Shown here: piece by piece, positions 21,201 through 32,948 of the stretch
How positions within the stretch are numbered: position 1 is the first letter of the stretch
Layout of the letters: the number at the start of each line of letters is the position of its first letter
DNA from: Cyathus striatus
Taxonomy: Eukaryota; Basidiomycota; Agaricomycetes; Agaricales; Nidulariaceae
Assembly: GCA_025738555.1 (NCBI GenBank)
Contig: JAOVFP010000001.1
Coordinates: 7,316,001-7,380,000, forward strand
Direction of reading: 5' to 3'
Length of the DNA stretch: 64,000 nt
The notes under the pieces: generated by a model
What the model saw: only the letters and a program-made list of their open reading frames with translations
Databases searched by the model: none
Told to the model about the DNA's origin: nothing
Position numbers and translations under genes: made by a program

Positions 21201-22333
21201 ATGATTACGACATTCATTACCAGATCTCAAGCTCTCAGAATCATCCGGTTGATTTATTCAAATTTGTTAGACAGCATGCCGGAGATCCTGCTACTAAGGT
21301 ATGAGATTCTGTCATATTGAACGTCAATATTCATTTGACTGAACCCTAACAACCAGAACTTCATCCCAAAACTTCAGGAACACATACTCGGGAGGCTACT
21401 GAACCGTTCATTTGATGGTGATACATACGGCGAATTTACTAGCGAAGATAGAAACTTGGTCCATTTCATCGGAAACAAGATATACTCAGTTCAAACATGC
21501 CGGATAAATTATACCACTTACGATGTCCGACGCGGTCAAGATGTTGTTAACCCACGTAATCATGCAGATATCATGGTTTGCCCTCCTGAAGATGGTGCAC
21601 CTCAGGCATACTGGTATGCGAGGGTTCTTGGTATATTTCATGCTAAGATTTCTTGTAACCACCCCGATGCACAAACATATTCAACGAACAGTATGCAATT
21701 TCTCTGGGTACATTGGTTTGGTGATGAACATTGCTATTCATTTGGGTTCAGTCACGGTAAACTGCCAAAAATAGGATTTGTTCCATCGGATGACCCTTAC
21801 GCATTCGGGTTCATTGACCCCGCTCTCGTAGTGCGGGGATGCCATTTGATGCCAGCCTTTGCAAATGGGCGTACGAAAGACCTTCTACCCGAAGATTTGT
21901 CGCTGGGTCGAGACAGAGATCAAGAAGGTGATTGGGAAAATTTTTACGTTGGAATGTAAGTCAGATATCTCAATTTTCAACGGTTGTAAATTGTTCACTT
22001 ACATTTGGCATTTGTAATAGATTTGCAGATAGGGATATGATGATACGACATTTCGGTGGGGGCGTTGGACACCTCTCGAACACTATTCCTGTCCTAGCAC
22101 ATGATGAAAATGAGTCCGACGAGCTTCAGGAGACAGATACAGATCCCATTGTAGACTTTGACAGGGATGAAGTTGGCGATGCTACACAGCCTGTTGAAGG
22201 GCTACTTGATGAAGAGTCTGACAATGGCAGTAGCAGTGGGTCAGAAGATATGTCGGATGAATGCGCCAGTAACGAAGGTGGCTCTGAGGACGAGGAAGAA
22301 GCTGGTTCTGATCCAGGATATGCAAGCCTTTGA
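18245..22333 (+). CDS. Plavaka-type transposase, nine exons, one frameshift
   Basis: This is the transposase of a Plavaka DNA transposon. Exons: 18245-18439, 18494-19841, 19898-20138, 20191-20360, 20419-20524, 20578-20991, 21041-21298, 21357-21955 and 22021-22333, with GT-AG borders throughout. The N-terminal zinc finger is CSSHCPGRFETSKSLKLHQK followed by SC. The linker ends with RITRIGRGTHMPQRYRDILP. The transposase core has FWSDATHLTNFGNAKLWPIY (first catalytic Asp), YPRIFTYSADYPEK joined to VLLATIRDKGLCPCPRCL (second), and DFLHEFELGVWKGLFTHLIR (third acidic region). The tail is a Ser/Asp/Glu-rich run ending PGYASL. The exon sum is one base short of a multiple of three: in exon 2 the frame of LVPRPRSP does not match the frame of RITRIGRG (about 18620-18650). 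That single frameshift would inactivate it unless it is a sequence error. No terminal inverted repeats were recognised. Confidence 0.9.
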
Positions 22334-23584
22334 AGTGACTAATACTAGTTTAGTAGCAGTAGTCTTTATTAATGGTCGTCACATGGTCATCAATTTTGGT
22401 TTCATTTGCTTATGAATAACTTGCAGGGCCTGTACGCAGCTCTTGAGATTCTTATAAGGCGTGTAGAAGATAGTATATTGATTATAAGTCACTGCTAATG
22501 TACATTTACTGTTCGTAATGAATGACTAATATCGCACCGTGTTGATAACTACTTACAATTAATCCATCACATCACCTTCAAAGTACAAGGAAGTATAAGT
22601 AATCTTTGAGCATTGCCAACAGATTACGCGACAGGTGCAATGTCGTCTACAACGTATGATACCACTATAATATTGATGTCAAATCATATTCCATTATCAT
22701 CGCTTATAATCCAAAATCATATTAGCCACGGATCGTGAGAAACATAAGGACATACAATTTCTTCACCGGTTTAGTGATGAAGGTCTTCATCGAATAAGTG
22801 CTAGTGAGTACTACCCATGGTATCTCTCTAGACTCTGCCTGCCATAATTCTTAATGCACCAAGCTCCCCTTAGGCTTTTCAGAACTCATCTTTCCACTCT
22901 TCTATAACAAGCTATTGCAGTGACCTTCTTTTGAAACTTCGCTTCTTGGAACAATTTCTTGAAGTGTGTGCTCCATAGGAGGATTTCGGGCAATGCATAC
23001 ACTAAGCGGTACATTCCCCATGTGATTTCTGTAAATACAGATGCGTCGTTATTATCTTCATTTACAGCAATGGCTGATACACTATACTCTTGATATGTAT
23101 TCCCAATGTACAACTCTCGCTTCGCATTAAGGGCGGCGCGGTGTAGAAGGCGCAGACTGCAATAGTTCAGGATCTTCTAGTTCCATAGCAAAGCTGTACA
23201 ATGTATGCGTGGAGGGGACACGGGGACGCGTGCATCAACACGTTGAGCGCTGTCGACACACCGGCAGGCTGGCAGCCAAAATATCGATCATTCTCATTGG
23301 TCAGACTAGAGTGACAATCTAGACTGTGTGACTCCGGTAAATAAAATTTTATCTTATGTAATGTACACTTCACTCGCTAATCTATTGATTTTATTTGCTT
23401 TGCACTGCCCCGCTAAAACCTGGACTTTAGTACAAGACCGTCCACCAAGGTGGACGGATCCACTCACATGGATATCTTGGGCGAGACTACCATAAATGAG
23501 CGTATTTACGTGTCGCTGTTGGTCGGCCAGCGACTCCGGTCTTGTTCTCAAACCAATCTGACGTGTTTCTCGTAAAACTTCACT
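22334..23584. other. Intergenic, no gene called
   Basis: An open minus-strand stretch at 23113-22886 (MYIGNTYQEYSVSAIAVNED..., RLVYALPEILLW) has some coding look, but no family or splice partner was recognised. The rest shows nothing. The right end of the Plavaka element should lie in here but could not be placed. Confidence 0.5.
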
Positions 23585-23910
23585 TGACTCCACGTCACTT
23601 CCACCTCCACTTTCCTACCATCATGGTCATTTGTTAATTTTTTCGTCCCCTCCCCTTCTTCAAGAAGATTTTGTGCCGTCCCAGGATTTACAAGCTCTTG
23701 AATCTTCCACATTAAAATCACTGTCAATTAAGTAGAGCGCGCGGATAACAGGCTATGAAGCATGATTCCGCTCGCTGACTTCGCGGTGTATCCTTCCAAC
23801 TTTGTGCATAGAGTTCGTACTATAGGACCTTCGAAGGCTAGTTCGTTTGCCTGTTTAATTTCTGGCGGTGTGAACTCTACTTGGAGTGATTGTCCTGTGC
23901 CGGCCATTAC
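23585..23910 (-). pseudogene. Second copy of block B (relic related to 7145-7430)
   Basis: Same orientation and order as the copy at 7.1-7.4 kb. It shares CAAGAAGATTTTGTGC, GACTTCGCGGTGT, CTTTGTGCATRGAGTTCGTA and GGCGGTGTGAACTCTACTTG. On the minus strand it reads VEFTPPEIKQANELAFEGP. It also keeps a longer open phrase, GTAQNLLEEGEG...KVEVEV, that is frameshifted in the first copy. It has frame breaks of its own. The source gene is unknown. Confidence 0.6.
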
Positions 23911-26284
23911 AGCTTCCACCACCTTCGAGTTATCATTTGATCATATCATGCATAACAGCCATAGTCTGCGCACGTAATTGCTCGTACTACACATGATTTG
24001 CACAAGATATTTCAAGTTTCGACAGCATTACACCTGGACCATTGTCATCAATATCTGTGACAGTTATTAAGTCTTGATCTAGTCAAACAGTACGACCTCA
24101 CTAATATCATCTAAGCTTCGGAAGTACTGTAGCATTCTGCTCTCCGTATCGACTGATGTTTCTTACTACAGCATTGAAAGATGAGTTAACCTTAGTGCTC
24201 GTTGTTGTTGTTGTTTCTATCGTTTATTCTGCTAATAGTATCGTTTCACTACCCATTAGAACGTTCGTATTATTCGCATAGGGACTTTCGAAACCCCAGT
24301 TGGTCCTCGAAAACCACGCTCGACGGTTAAAACCACAACTCAGCCTTTGATACAAGCCCATGTATTTTTGGAATTAGACTCACACATTTCAAATTCTTGA
24401 AAGAAAACACCAACTGATTACATTTATTCTATGTGACAGTCATGAATTTCAAATCTTGTTCCTGGGGCCCACATATCTGCAATGTCGCTTGATGACATTT
24501 TAGAAGGTACTCGAATCGGTGTAGTTCGAATTGTGCTTCGAGCTATAATAACATTCGAAGGTAGTAGATTTCACCAAGATTTCACATGGCATTCGCTTTC
24601 CAATCGTCAATCAAACATTTGTATTACAAAATACCTTAGAAGGAATCGAAAGTGCCGATTACGATCTATAAGAACGAAGAAGTGGTTTGCTGAGATTCGA
24701 TCTGTACCCCATTTTCCTGCTACGTCTACGGTGTTTCTCAGGTACTGTCTTCTCCAGATAATACCAAATGATCGTTAACAACACGTTGTCTGTTCTATGA
24801 TAACACTCCATTAATACTTCTACATCATTCCTCCGCTGGATCCCCACTTCGTCATCGCGTGATGGGGCTCACTCTATCCATACCGATCATAAGATAGGCC
24901 TTTACGATCTTTCTTATCGTCTACTCCATTCTTACCATCATCCACCTCAGTGGATCTGTGCTAACCCTCAGAGCTCCGCCAAGTCGAACAATGGCAATCG
25001 GAGTCTGATAAGAGCGCTGTGGCCTGGCCAACCAAGAGCTCAGGTTGACATATGTCAAAATTTGTAATATGTATCACCTGAACACTCTGGTGTGATAGAG
25101 TCTGGGAGCGGCGACATCGAATGTGGCGGTGGATATACGTCGGCTTTTGTTAAATGCTATTGAATGACATGCTAAGTCGCGTGCAACGTTCTGAAGGTCT
25201 TGGCAAGGCGGTTTTGTTAAAAACAGAACTGCAATGTAGTGGCGGATCAATTAGCTCCGGAGTTGACGGATGCCTCTTCTGCTTCATTTTAAATAATCAT
25301 TAACAGGAATTGTATCGCAATGAAGAGTGCAAATGGGGAGGCTGGTATGTTATATATTTTTCTTGTTCCATGCATTTCTCGTCGTTAACCGCAAACGGTA
25401 GATAGTACGCTCACCGGCAAAATCGGGTCAGCGGAAATTGCATATATGGAAGTTATGTAAGAGTAACGTTCAAGATGCGGTCTAAAATGCGAACAGCGGC
25501 GGTGGGAATAGAGAGTGAATTTCACACGACGAACAACGACCTCGTTCCTTTCTTCTTACGTTCGACTTTGCTTTGACTGCTGAATCATATGCATCCTGGT
25601 TACTCGACAACGGGTGCTTCTCGTGTCCTTCCCGGATGGTCCCGATGGTTCTCGCCTGACCAGGACATCCTATGCACTATAATTGAGCATTCGGTCTACC
25701 CCTGCCCTTCCCCGGTTCGCAACATAAAAATGTTCTACCTGAAACCCGGGCTCGCAGGAATCTCAGAGAACATAACGAAAGCATAACCGATAAGCCAGCT
25801 TTGAGTCATGGTAAGTCGCCGTCTAACGAGCTAACATTGGAATAAACTTCTCTATTGGGATAGATTTTTAAAGTTCGATGACAACTGTAGGCGACAAGGC
25901 GCAAGCCCGTCAACTGTACCTCTAGAATCCACGCGGAGCCTTCAAATTTTAGTTCGCATGCTCCAACACATCCAGCCTCTCTCCTGAATGTGTCATATTC
26001 GAAGCTGTACTAAAATTAGCTATCTCTGTCCATGGATCATTGAACCGTCAACATCGAGCGCTGGAACACCTCACTACCAATCGGATGCCATGGATTTGAG
26101 CCATAAATAACCTTACGCACATGAGATTTCCATGACCACATGCAAGCGGAAAGGGTGTCAATTGTGCCATCTTGATGAGTATAAGTTCAATTCTGGATCC
26201 GTGTCACTGGGTTTCTTGGCTTACTATCCCAGCTCTTTTAGAGGTACTACCTTCCCCTTCTCTCGCTTTTACTCAGTCTGCACT
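23911..26284. other. 2.4-kb intergenic stretch, no gene called
   Basis: Only short open frames (24482-24775 plus, 25589-25786 plus) without family features or consistent splice sites. The last few hundred bases are the presumed promoter of the peptide transporter. A frame from 26132 runs into the transporter without a stop, so a longer N-terminus cannot be excluded. Confidence 0.5.
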
Positions 26285-28636
26285 ATGGCTGGCCGCGAGC
26301 AAGAATCTTATGAAGTAGCTGCTAGCGAGGTTGCAAAGCATGACTTTGAGTATGAGAAGGCTCATACGCAATCTATAACTCATACGGAGGAACATGAGCT
26401 GGAAGATGTTCATGCGGGCTTGGAGTTTCCTACTGACGAGGAGATTGCGACGCTGAGGAGAGTGGCTGACTCCATTCCTTGGAATGCTTATCGTAAGGAT
26501 ATTTTACTCTCTTTCTTCATGTCCTTCTGTAACACCTTTCTTTCTTTCCAGTCATCGCCGTCGTTGAGCTTGCAGAACGCTTCTCCGTAAGGCTTCTTTC
26601 ATTTCCGTCGTCGAACCCATCTTAACCTCCACATCAGTTCTACGGCAGCCAAGTCGTCTTTGTACGTTCCCCCTCTCATTCATCATGATAACATCACCCA
26701 CTCACTGCCCTCGCAGACTAATTTCATCCAACAAAAGCTCCCACCAGGCTCACACACAGGAGCCGGGTTCCTTCACGGGCAATCAGGAGCCCTCGGACTG
26801 GGCCAACGAGCATCAACGGGTCTTACGACCTTCTATCAATTCTGGTGCGTCTAATGAAATACTTCCGCTCCGCCATCCGCCTTCTCACATGAGCAACTTT
26901 CCATCTTAGGTGCTACGTTACACCGCTTTTGGGTGCATATATCGCCGATACTTACCTCGGCCGATTCAACACTATTTGCATTGCTGTCGCAATTGCGCTT
27001 GTTGGGCATATTATCCTGATTGTGTCTGCGTTGCCTGGCGTCATTGAACATACGAGCGCCGTGGGCGCTTTTGCTGTGGCGCTCATTGTTACTGGGTTCG
27101 GTACGGGTTTGTTCAAGGCGAATATTTCACCTTTAGTGGCGGAGCAGTATCGTCGCACGAAGCTCTTTGTGGTTACCACTTCGAGCGGGGAGAGGGTTAT
27201 CGTTGATCCTTCTCTTACCGTATCCCGGGTGTACATGGTAAGCAATCTAAATTCCATATCGCATCATATCACAATGTAACTGACGATATCTGTGGCAGTA
27301 TTTCTACCTGTTCATCAATATCGGTGCACTGGTCGGTCAGATCGGAATGACATATTCTGAGAAAGTGCGTACCGTGTTATACATGATTCCCGCCGCTTAT
27401 GCTTATCATACAACCTACCCAGTTCGTCGGATTCTGGCTAGCATACACGTTACCTACAATCGTATTCCTCTTATGCCCTTTCATCATGTGGTACGGACGC
27501 AACCGCTACGTGCGGTCCCCGCCTACCGGCTCCGTCCTCGCTACCGCAATCCGCTTGTGGCGCTTCGCTGCCCGCGGACGATGGAGCTGGAACCCGGTGA
27601 AATGCATCAGGCAGCTCACCGCTGATGATTTCTGGGAGAACGCGAAGCCTAGCAAGCAGGTTGAGAAGCCCAGGTGGATGACGTTTGACGATCACTGGGT
27701 TGATGAGCTCAATCGTGGGCTTAAGGCTTGCGGAGTGTTCCTTTGGTATCCTATTTACTGTGGGTATTTTTTATTTTTTATTTCTGGTTTTTATTGATCA
27801 TCAATATAGGGCTCACGTATAATCAGTTGAATAATAACTTGGTCTCGCAAGCAGCTACGATGTCAACACATGGTTTGCCCAATGATGTTCTATCGAACTT
27901 GGACCCTTTCGCATTGATCATCTTCATTCCGATCTGCGATCTTCTTGTACGCGTTCTTTTTTTAATTTTTAAACCGAAGGAGTAAACTTACGATTGTTCT
28001 TATCAGATTTACCCGGCATTGCGTCGTGCGGGGATCAACTTCAGCGCTCTGAAGAGGATCAATGCTGGGTTCTACACGGGTGCTCTGTCGATGATTTGGG
28101 CTGCTGTTGTCCAGCATTATATTTACAAGACAAATCCCTGTGGCTACGCTGCCGCAACGTGTGAGGATGCTGATGGTAATGCTCTCGTATCGCCTTTGAA
28201 CGTCTGGATTCAGACCGGATCGTAAGTCACTTGAGAATATCCTCGGAATTACTGTATCTGACTGATCAACGCGCAGATACGTTCTCACTGCCTTCAGCGA
28301 GATCTTAGCCTCCATCACGGGTCTCGAATACGCATTTACTAAAGCACCTAAGAACATGAGGTCGTTGGTGATGTCTGTATTCTTGTTCATGTCCGCTATT
28401 GCTTCTGCACTCGGCGAAGCTTTCGTCTGTAAGCATACTTCTTCCCACCCCGCATATTATATCTAACCCACATTTCTGAAGCTCTCTCTGCCGACCCCCT
28501 CCTTGTGTGGAACTATGGCGTTATGGGTGTTTTGGCGGGAATTAGTGGAGTTATTTTATGGTTCCATGTTAGGAAGATTGACGCCAGGGAGGACGAGTTT
28601 AACAGTCTTCCTGATGGTCATTTTGAGAAGCATTAA
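26285..28636 (+). CDS. PTR2: PTR2-type proton-coupled di/tripeptide transporter
   Basis: This is a plasma-membrane POT/PTR family transporter for uptake of small peptides with protons. Eleven exons: 26285-26492, 26552-26586, 26638-26661, 26717-26844, 26910-27237, 27299-27364, 27423-27759, 27810-27946, 28007-28221, 28277-28428 and 28482-28636. They keep phase and sum to 594 residues, normal for fungal PTR2. The N-terminus is acidic (HTEEHELEDVHAGLEFPTDE). Family signatures are IAVVELAERFSFYGS, FYQFWCYVTPLLGAYIADTY (PTR2 signature 1), GTGLFKANISPLVAEQY and YFYLFINIGALVGQ (signature 2 region). The C-terminal half has LNNNLVSQA, PICDLLIYPALRRAG, GLEYAFTKAPKNMRSLVMS and hydrophobic segments to the end. 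Start 26285 was chosen because MAGREQESYE begins a typical PTR2 N-terminus; a longer frame exists upstream. Several exons are very short (24 and 35 bp). Confidence 0.95.
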
Positions 28637-28873
28637 TTTGTGTAATGCCATTTCATGTTTGAATTTTTAGTCAGTAGCGTATATATGATGTCTTTTAGTA
28701 GTAGTATAAATGAAATTTTGTTTTTGTAAAATTCGAAGGTCAAAAATAAGATAGATATATAATTAAGTATCAGAAAAAGGTAAGCAAGAAATAGTTACGA
28801 TTAAATTACGACATTGTAAGGAAAGGGGAATGCACGGAATAAAATAATCCTACCACATTAGTTCACAGTATCA
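28637..28873. other. Convergent 3' intergenic spacer
   Basis: A 237-bp AT-rich spacer between the convergent peptide-transporter and F-box genes. No terminator motif stands out beyond AATAAA-like words (AAATAATCC, AATAAAA at about 28840). Confidence 0.6.
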
Positions 28874-30294
28874 CTATATAAGTCTTTTAAGAACTGTCTG
28901 ATTTGCTTGTATAAATTCTTCCCGCAGTACACGATCGTATCCATCTTCATTGTCGTCTGGTTTCTCCACCAAGTTCTTCTCGAAATAATTAACGATAGGT
29001 TCAAACCTTGGTGATCCCTTATTTTGGATTTTGCTGGTAAGCCACTTTGTGGCTTCCTCTCGACGAGGATCAGGTATCCAGACGTGGTCTGCCATTCTGA
29101 ACCATGATATTCCCTTGGAATCTGTAAAGGATAAATCAATATGCCATGATCATCTCGTTAATTCTGAAGAGAACATACGCGGTAAAGAAATATTGCACAA
29201 AGTAGAGCAGATGTTTCCCCAAGCCGTAACAGTTGCAAAATCATCATCCATGGAGCATTCGGGTCCTTCGTCGTACCACTGAACTATGCATTCTATTTCT
29301 AACCGATTAAGACAACGGAATCTGGATAATGGAAGTTTCATGCTCTCTACGAAATCCTGAGTTGTTAGAATTAGTGCCCTGCTAAATATGCAAACGATGG
29401 ATTATGGCCTACCTTGGTCATGTGAGATTCTACTAGAATGACATTACTTACACGAAGCATGGAAATATCCCGTAGAGATAGCGATATAGCAACAAATAGG
29501 TCCAAGTTCCAACCTCGTCGACGACACGCGAGAAGATTGAGAGTCGCAGAACTAGTTTTCTGTAGTGCTTTTAATGCCGGCCAAGGTGATGTGTCGACAT
29601 GTAATCCCCAGGACAAAAATGCTGCTTTGAGAGAAGCTCTTTGGTCAAGAGCTGGAACGCAAGTGCCGTTTCCAGCAAAGATCCTTAGCTTGGGAAGTTG
29701 GATGGCGTTTGGAACGACAGAGTCAGCAGGTAGTTCACCTCCTGCCGGTAGCTCTAAAATGCATATTCCAGGATGTCGGTTTAGAAATTGGATTACAGCG
29801 TGGTTTGGAGAGTGATGGCATTCGAATTGGGTTAGATGAGGAAGGTGTACGTCGTTTAATGCTATGCTGAAGTTTAAATCACTGACGAGCAGTCGAAGTT
29901 CCTTGAGTTCAGTCATAGCTTTGAGGCCTTTTTGAATGATACGATAGAATGACGATAAGTATATCTGTTCGGCATCTCCTGATCTAGAAAAGTACGCGTT
30001 AAGATGAACATTGAGTCAAGATAAGAGCATTGTTCCTGAAGTGGCTTACTTGTAGGAGATATGAAATAGTTTTACAACCTTTGCAATGTCGGCGTTCCCA
30101 GCTAGTGTTCTGCAGCATCGAACGACTTGTGTAGCGTTCTCGAGTTTGATACGGGTATAAATGAGACGAATAGTTATTAGGTGAAAGAGTGTTGAGACGA
30201 GGCTTAGTGAATGTCGAACCGACAGAGGCAGGAAATCTACGATGATATGCAGGATTTCCACAGGAAGCTTCAACAAGGTATTGCGAGCGGCCAT
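28874..30294 (-). CDS. F-box protein, four exons
   Basis: This is probably a substrate-recognition subunit of an SCF ubiquitin ligase. Exons 30294-30050, 29983-29413, 29356-29179 and 29121-28874 join in phase to give 413 residues. The F-box is at the N-terminus: LLKLPVEILHIIVDFLPLSV, then RHSLSLVSTLFHLITIRLIY. The body has loosely repeated Leu-rich segments (LRLLVSDLNFSIALNDVHLP, FLNRHPGICILELPAG, LPKLRIFAGNG, LRDISMLRVSNVIL) in the manner of degenerate LRRs. The C-terminal part (DPRREEATKWLTSKIQNKGS) is charged. The third donor was set at GTATGT (29178) to keep the frame. The target is unknown. The gene is convergent with the peptide transporter, with a 237-bp gap. Confidence 0.8.
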
Positions 30295-31305
30295 GGCTTT
30301 GAGTCGTACTCGATATTAATTTCCGAATGTGTTGTATCGAGCAGAGGGTTATTATGCGGGGGCAGAGTCTTTGTCAACTTAGCTGTCCTTTGTCGTTATG
30401 ATATCGCTGCAGCGCGGATACCACGAGGATTTGTGATGGCTTTCATGCAGCTTCTTTCTGGTCCAAAAATGGAGAAGACATCAGTTTAGGACAAAGATAT
30501 ATTATTGGAGACTCACGGTCATCTAGCACGAGGCCTCAGTGGTTGAGATTCAGGTTGTGGGGGTGGGGAAGCAAGAGAACAGATTCTTTGGTCGGGCTTT
30601 CCTTCTTTGCGGATCCGTGTGGGTCCACGGTCCATTCAGGGGGTTCAAAGACAGGTTTAAATTTCGCCCCTTGAAATTCCCATCAGGCGCTATCGATCAC
30701 CACATTGCGCGACATAAAGGACGCTGAATGCGACGTCGGATAAATACTCTATACCAAGTTTCCATGTATTTAAGACTTGTTCTTTGTTTACGACCCGGGT
30801 ATGCGTTCTATTTTGCGCATTACTTTGTGAATTAAAAAGGTCTGACGATTGTTGTAGCATGTCTGCCACGCGGTTCACGGACGTACTAGAAGGTGATGGG
30901 CGTCGGTGTTGTCCGTTGCAGTGGGAACATTCAAAATCAACATTGTGCCATATTTATACTTGTTTAGAACAGGGTATTTTGGTAAATATGCTACTTATGT
31001 AAGCGCTTTCACGGAGTTCTGACAACTACTTATCTATATGTCAGTGTTCATCTGTTGGTTTCAAGAATGAATTGGGTCATAGCATCAGACCCAAAACATC
31101 CTTTTTTATACTCTCCATTCTAATAATCACTAGCAGTGGCTCTAGATGTAAGACGTTGGTAAATGATGGTTTCTATTCGGACCAACCCAGGAGTTACAAA
31201 GATTGACTAATCCAATAAAAGAGGGATAGAAATGCATAAGCACTGGAAGGAGTGATAATTCTGGACACGCTCATCTGATTCCTTCGAAAATCCCAGGAGT
31301 ATACC
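30295..31305. other. Intergenic, no gene called
   Basis: Divergent promoter region of the F-box gene and a G-rich stretch at 30550-30580 (GTTGTGGGGGTGGGGAAG). Short open frames only. Confidence 0.5.
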
Positions 31306-31860
31306 ATGAGATCTTCAATTCCTCTCATTTCTCTTGCCTCTGCACTGATAGTGCAGGCCTTGCTATCCGAAATCTCTTTGCATCCTATCTATCCAGGTAG
31401 CGTCCACTTTATTTAATTAGCAGGGTTAAGATGCATTGTGTCTTGACATTTTTCCTAGAACCTTGTATAAAATATTGCGAGAACATCATAGGCGATCTAG
31501 ACGACTGATCTGGTTTCATTCATGAAGTTGTAGAATGTGTTCAAGATTCTTGTGATGGCTCTCCCGCTAACAGGGAAGTCATTGCTGAATATATGTATGT
31601 GTATAACCGTAAGTGCTAGCATCCCACGACAACAAAAACACATTAATATTAGAATTTCCTAGATCAAATTGCGACGACACAGCGTTGAATGGGACTGTAC
31701 CGGAAGAAAAATGTGTGGTACAATCCTGTAAGATTCGAAAAACAAACCTATGTAATACAACAGTGTCATGTAGCATATATAACAGCCAGATATTATCGGA
31801 ATTCATTAGAGTTCTGGATACAACCGTTTTAGTGATGCAAAGTATGCGGACTGGTTAACC
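31306..31860 (+). pseudogene. Degenerate small secreted Cys-rich protein
   Basis: Exon 1 (31306-31397) encodes a signal peptide, MRSSIPLISLASALIVQALL. After an intron of about 60 bp (GTAGCG...CCTAG, ending near 31459), the frame reads EPCIKYCENIIGDLDD, then TGA, then FIHEVVECVQDSCDG. The Cys pattern resembles a CFEM-type protein that has lost its centre (no C-x-C pair). A further open stretch (31640-31855, SNCDDTALNGTVPEEKCVVQ) may be the tail. The in-frame TGA and the missing core argue for decay. Call based on signal peptide and Cys spacing only. Confidence 0.4.
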
Positions 31861-32176
31861 TGATTATTCTTACAGTCAGAGTCACCTCATATTGACTACA
31901 AGCCGTGTCGTACATTGAATAATAGCACTGCGTAGTTGTGGACATGTTGGGTTTTTGCGAGTAAATAACTCGATGACCGTCTTCTCGTTTCGTGATGAAT
32001 GGACACCGCGAATGCACGATTGCTGATCACAAGTAGCAAGGAGAATCCTCAGCTTGACTGCCAATAAATCTAGAGCGCAGAACAACCAAAGGTAAATTTT
32101 TAAATGAGCTCAATACAGTTGCCACATTTTGTGGAATGAAGAAGACTCCCAAGATAAAAGTGAATATGACGATTGT

Positions 32177-32948
32177 TTAGGCTAGCAGGATCCAATAACC
32201 AACAAGGAAAGCAGAGAATATAACCTCCGGAATTTGTTTATAATTATGTACACTAGTGCCACTGCTTGGGCTACCGGTTGGTTGGGAACTTTGAGAGCTT
32301 GTAGGAGTAACCAAATTTGAGATCGTGTTCTGCGTGAAGAGCGTTGAAGGCAATTCACTAGCAGTTGTCAAAGGGCCACTATTTGGAACGCCTGAGGAGG
32401 TTGCAACGCTGCTTCCTGTTGGCGTTGGCAGGACAGATAATGTGCGATTGGAATCTTGACCAGGAAATGTCAGCTTTGGAATGGAAATTCCTTGTTGAGC
32501 ACATTCTTCCACCAATTCTAAATTTACATGTATTATGAATGCATTGTAGAAAGAGTAGGAAGTTATTACCATCCACTAGTTGTTGTATAGAAGTGTAGTT
32601 CATATTTCCAGTTGAATTTCCAACGCATGTAAAGCAATTTAAAAATCCCATGTCGAATTGACTAGTACAGCATGCTGTGATTGTGCACCCCTGTAAACCC
32701 AGAGTTCAGTTATCAACCTTACTGCGGAAGAAAGATAGCTGCATAGTGCATACTGCGGAAAGAGGAGCGTTAATTGGATCACATGTGGATTGACATTCTG
32801 TAGGAATGCTTGGAATATTCCCTGACTGGCGTGTCTTCAATGAACGTACAAGGCTAATGTCACTGATTCGTCCGTCAAAACGTAACGAGACAGTTTCTGT
32901 AAGACAAAGGGTGAAAAAAACAGCCATAAGGATCGAGTGGTACATCAT
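32177..32948 (-). CDS. GPI-anchored, Cys-rich secreted protein
   Basis: Likely a cell-surface protein of a small-secreted-protein family common in Agaricomycetes; the function is not known. Exons 32948-32754, 32690-32570 and 32517-32177 give 218 residues in phase. It has a signal peptide (MMYHSILMAVFFTLCLTETV), then a Cys-rich domain (IPTECQSTCDPINAPLSAGC, TACC, LNCFTCVG, ELVEECAQQG). A Ser/Thr/Pro-rich stalk (SVLPTPTGSSVATSSGVPNS and on) follows, and the protein ends in a hydrophobic tail (VIFSAFLVGYWILLA) fitting a GPI attachment signal. The second of two adjacent Met residues could also be the start. An upstream in-frame ATG (33059) would bury the signal peptide and was not used. Confidence 0.72.
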
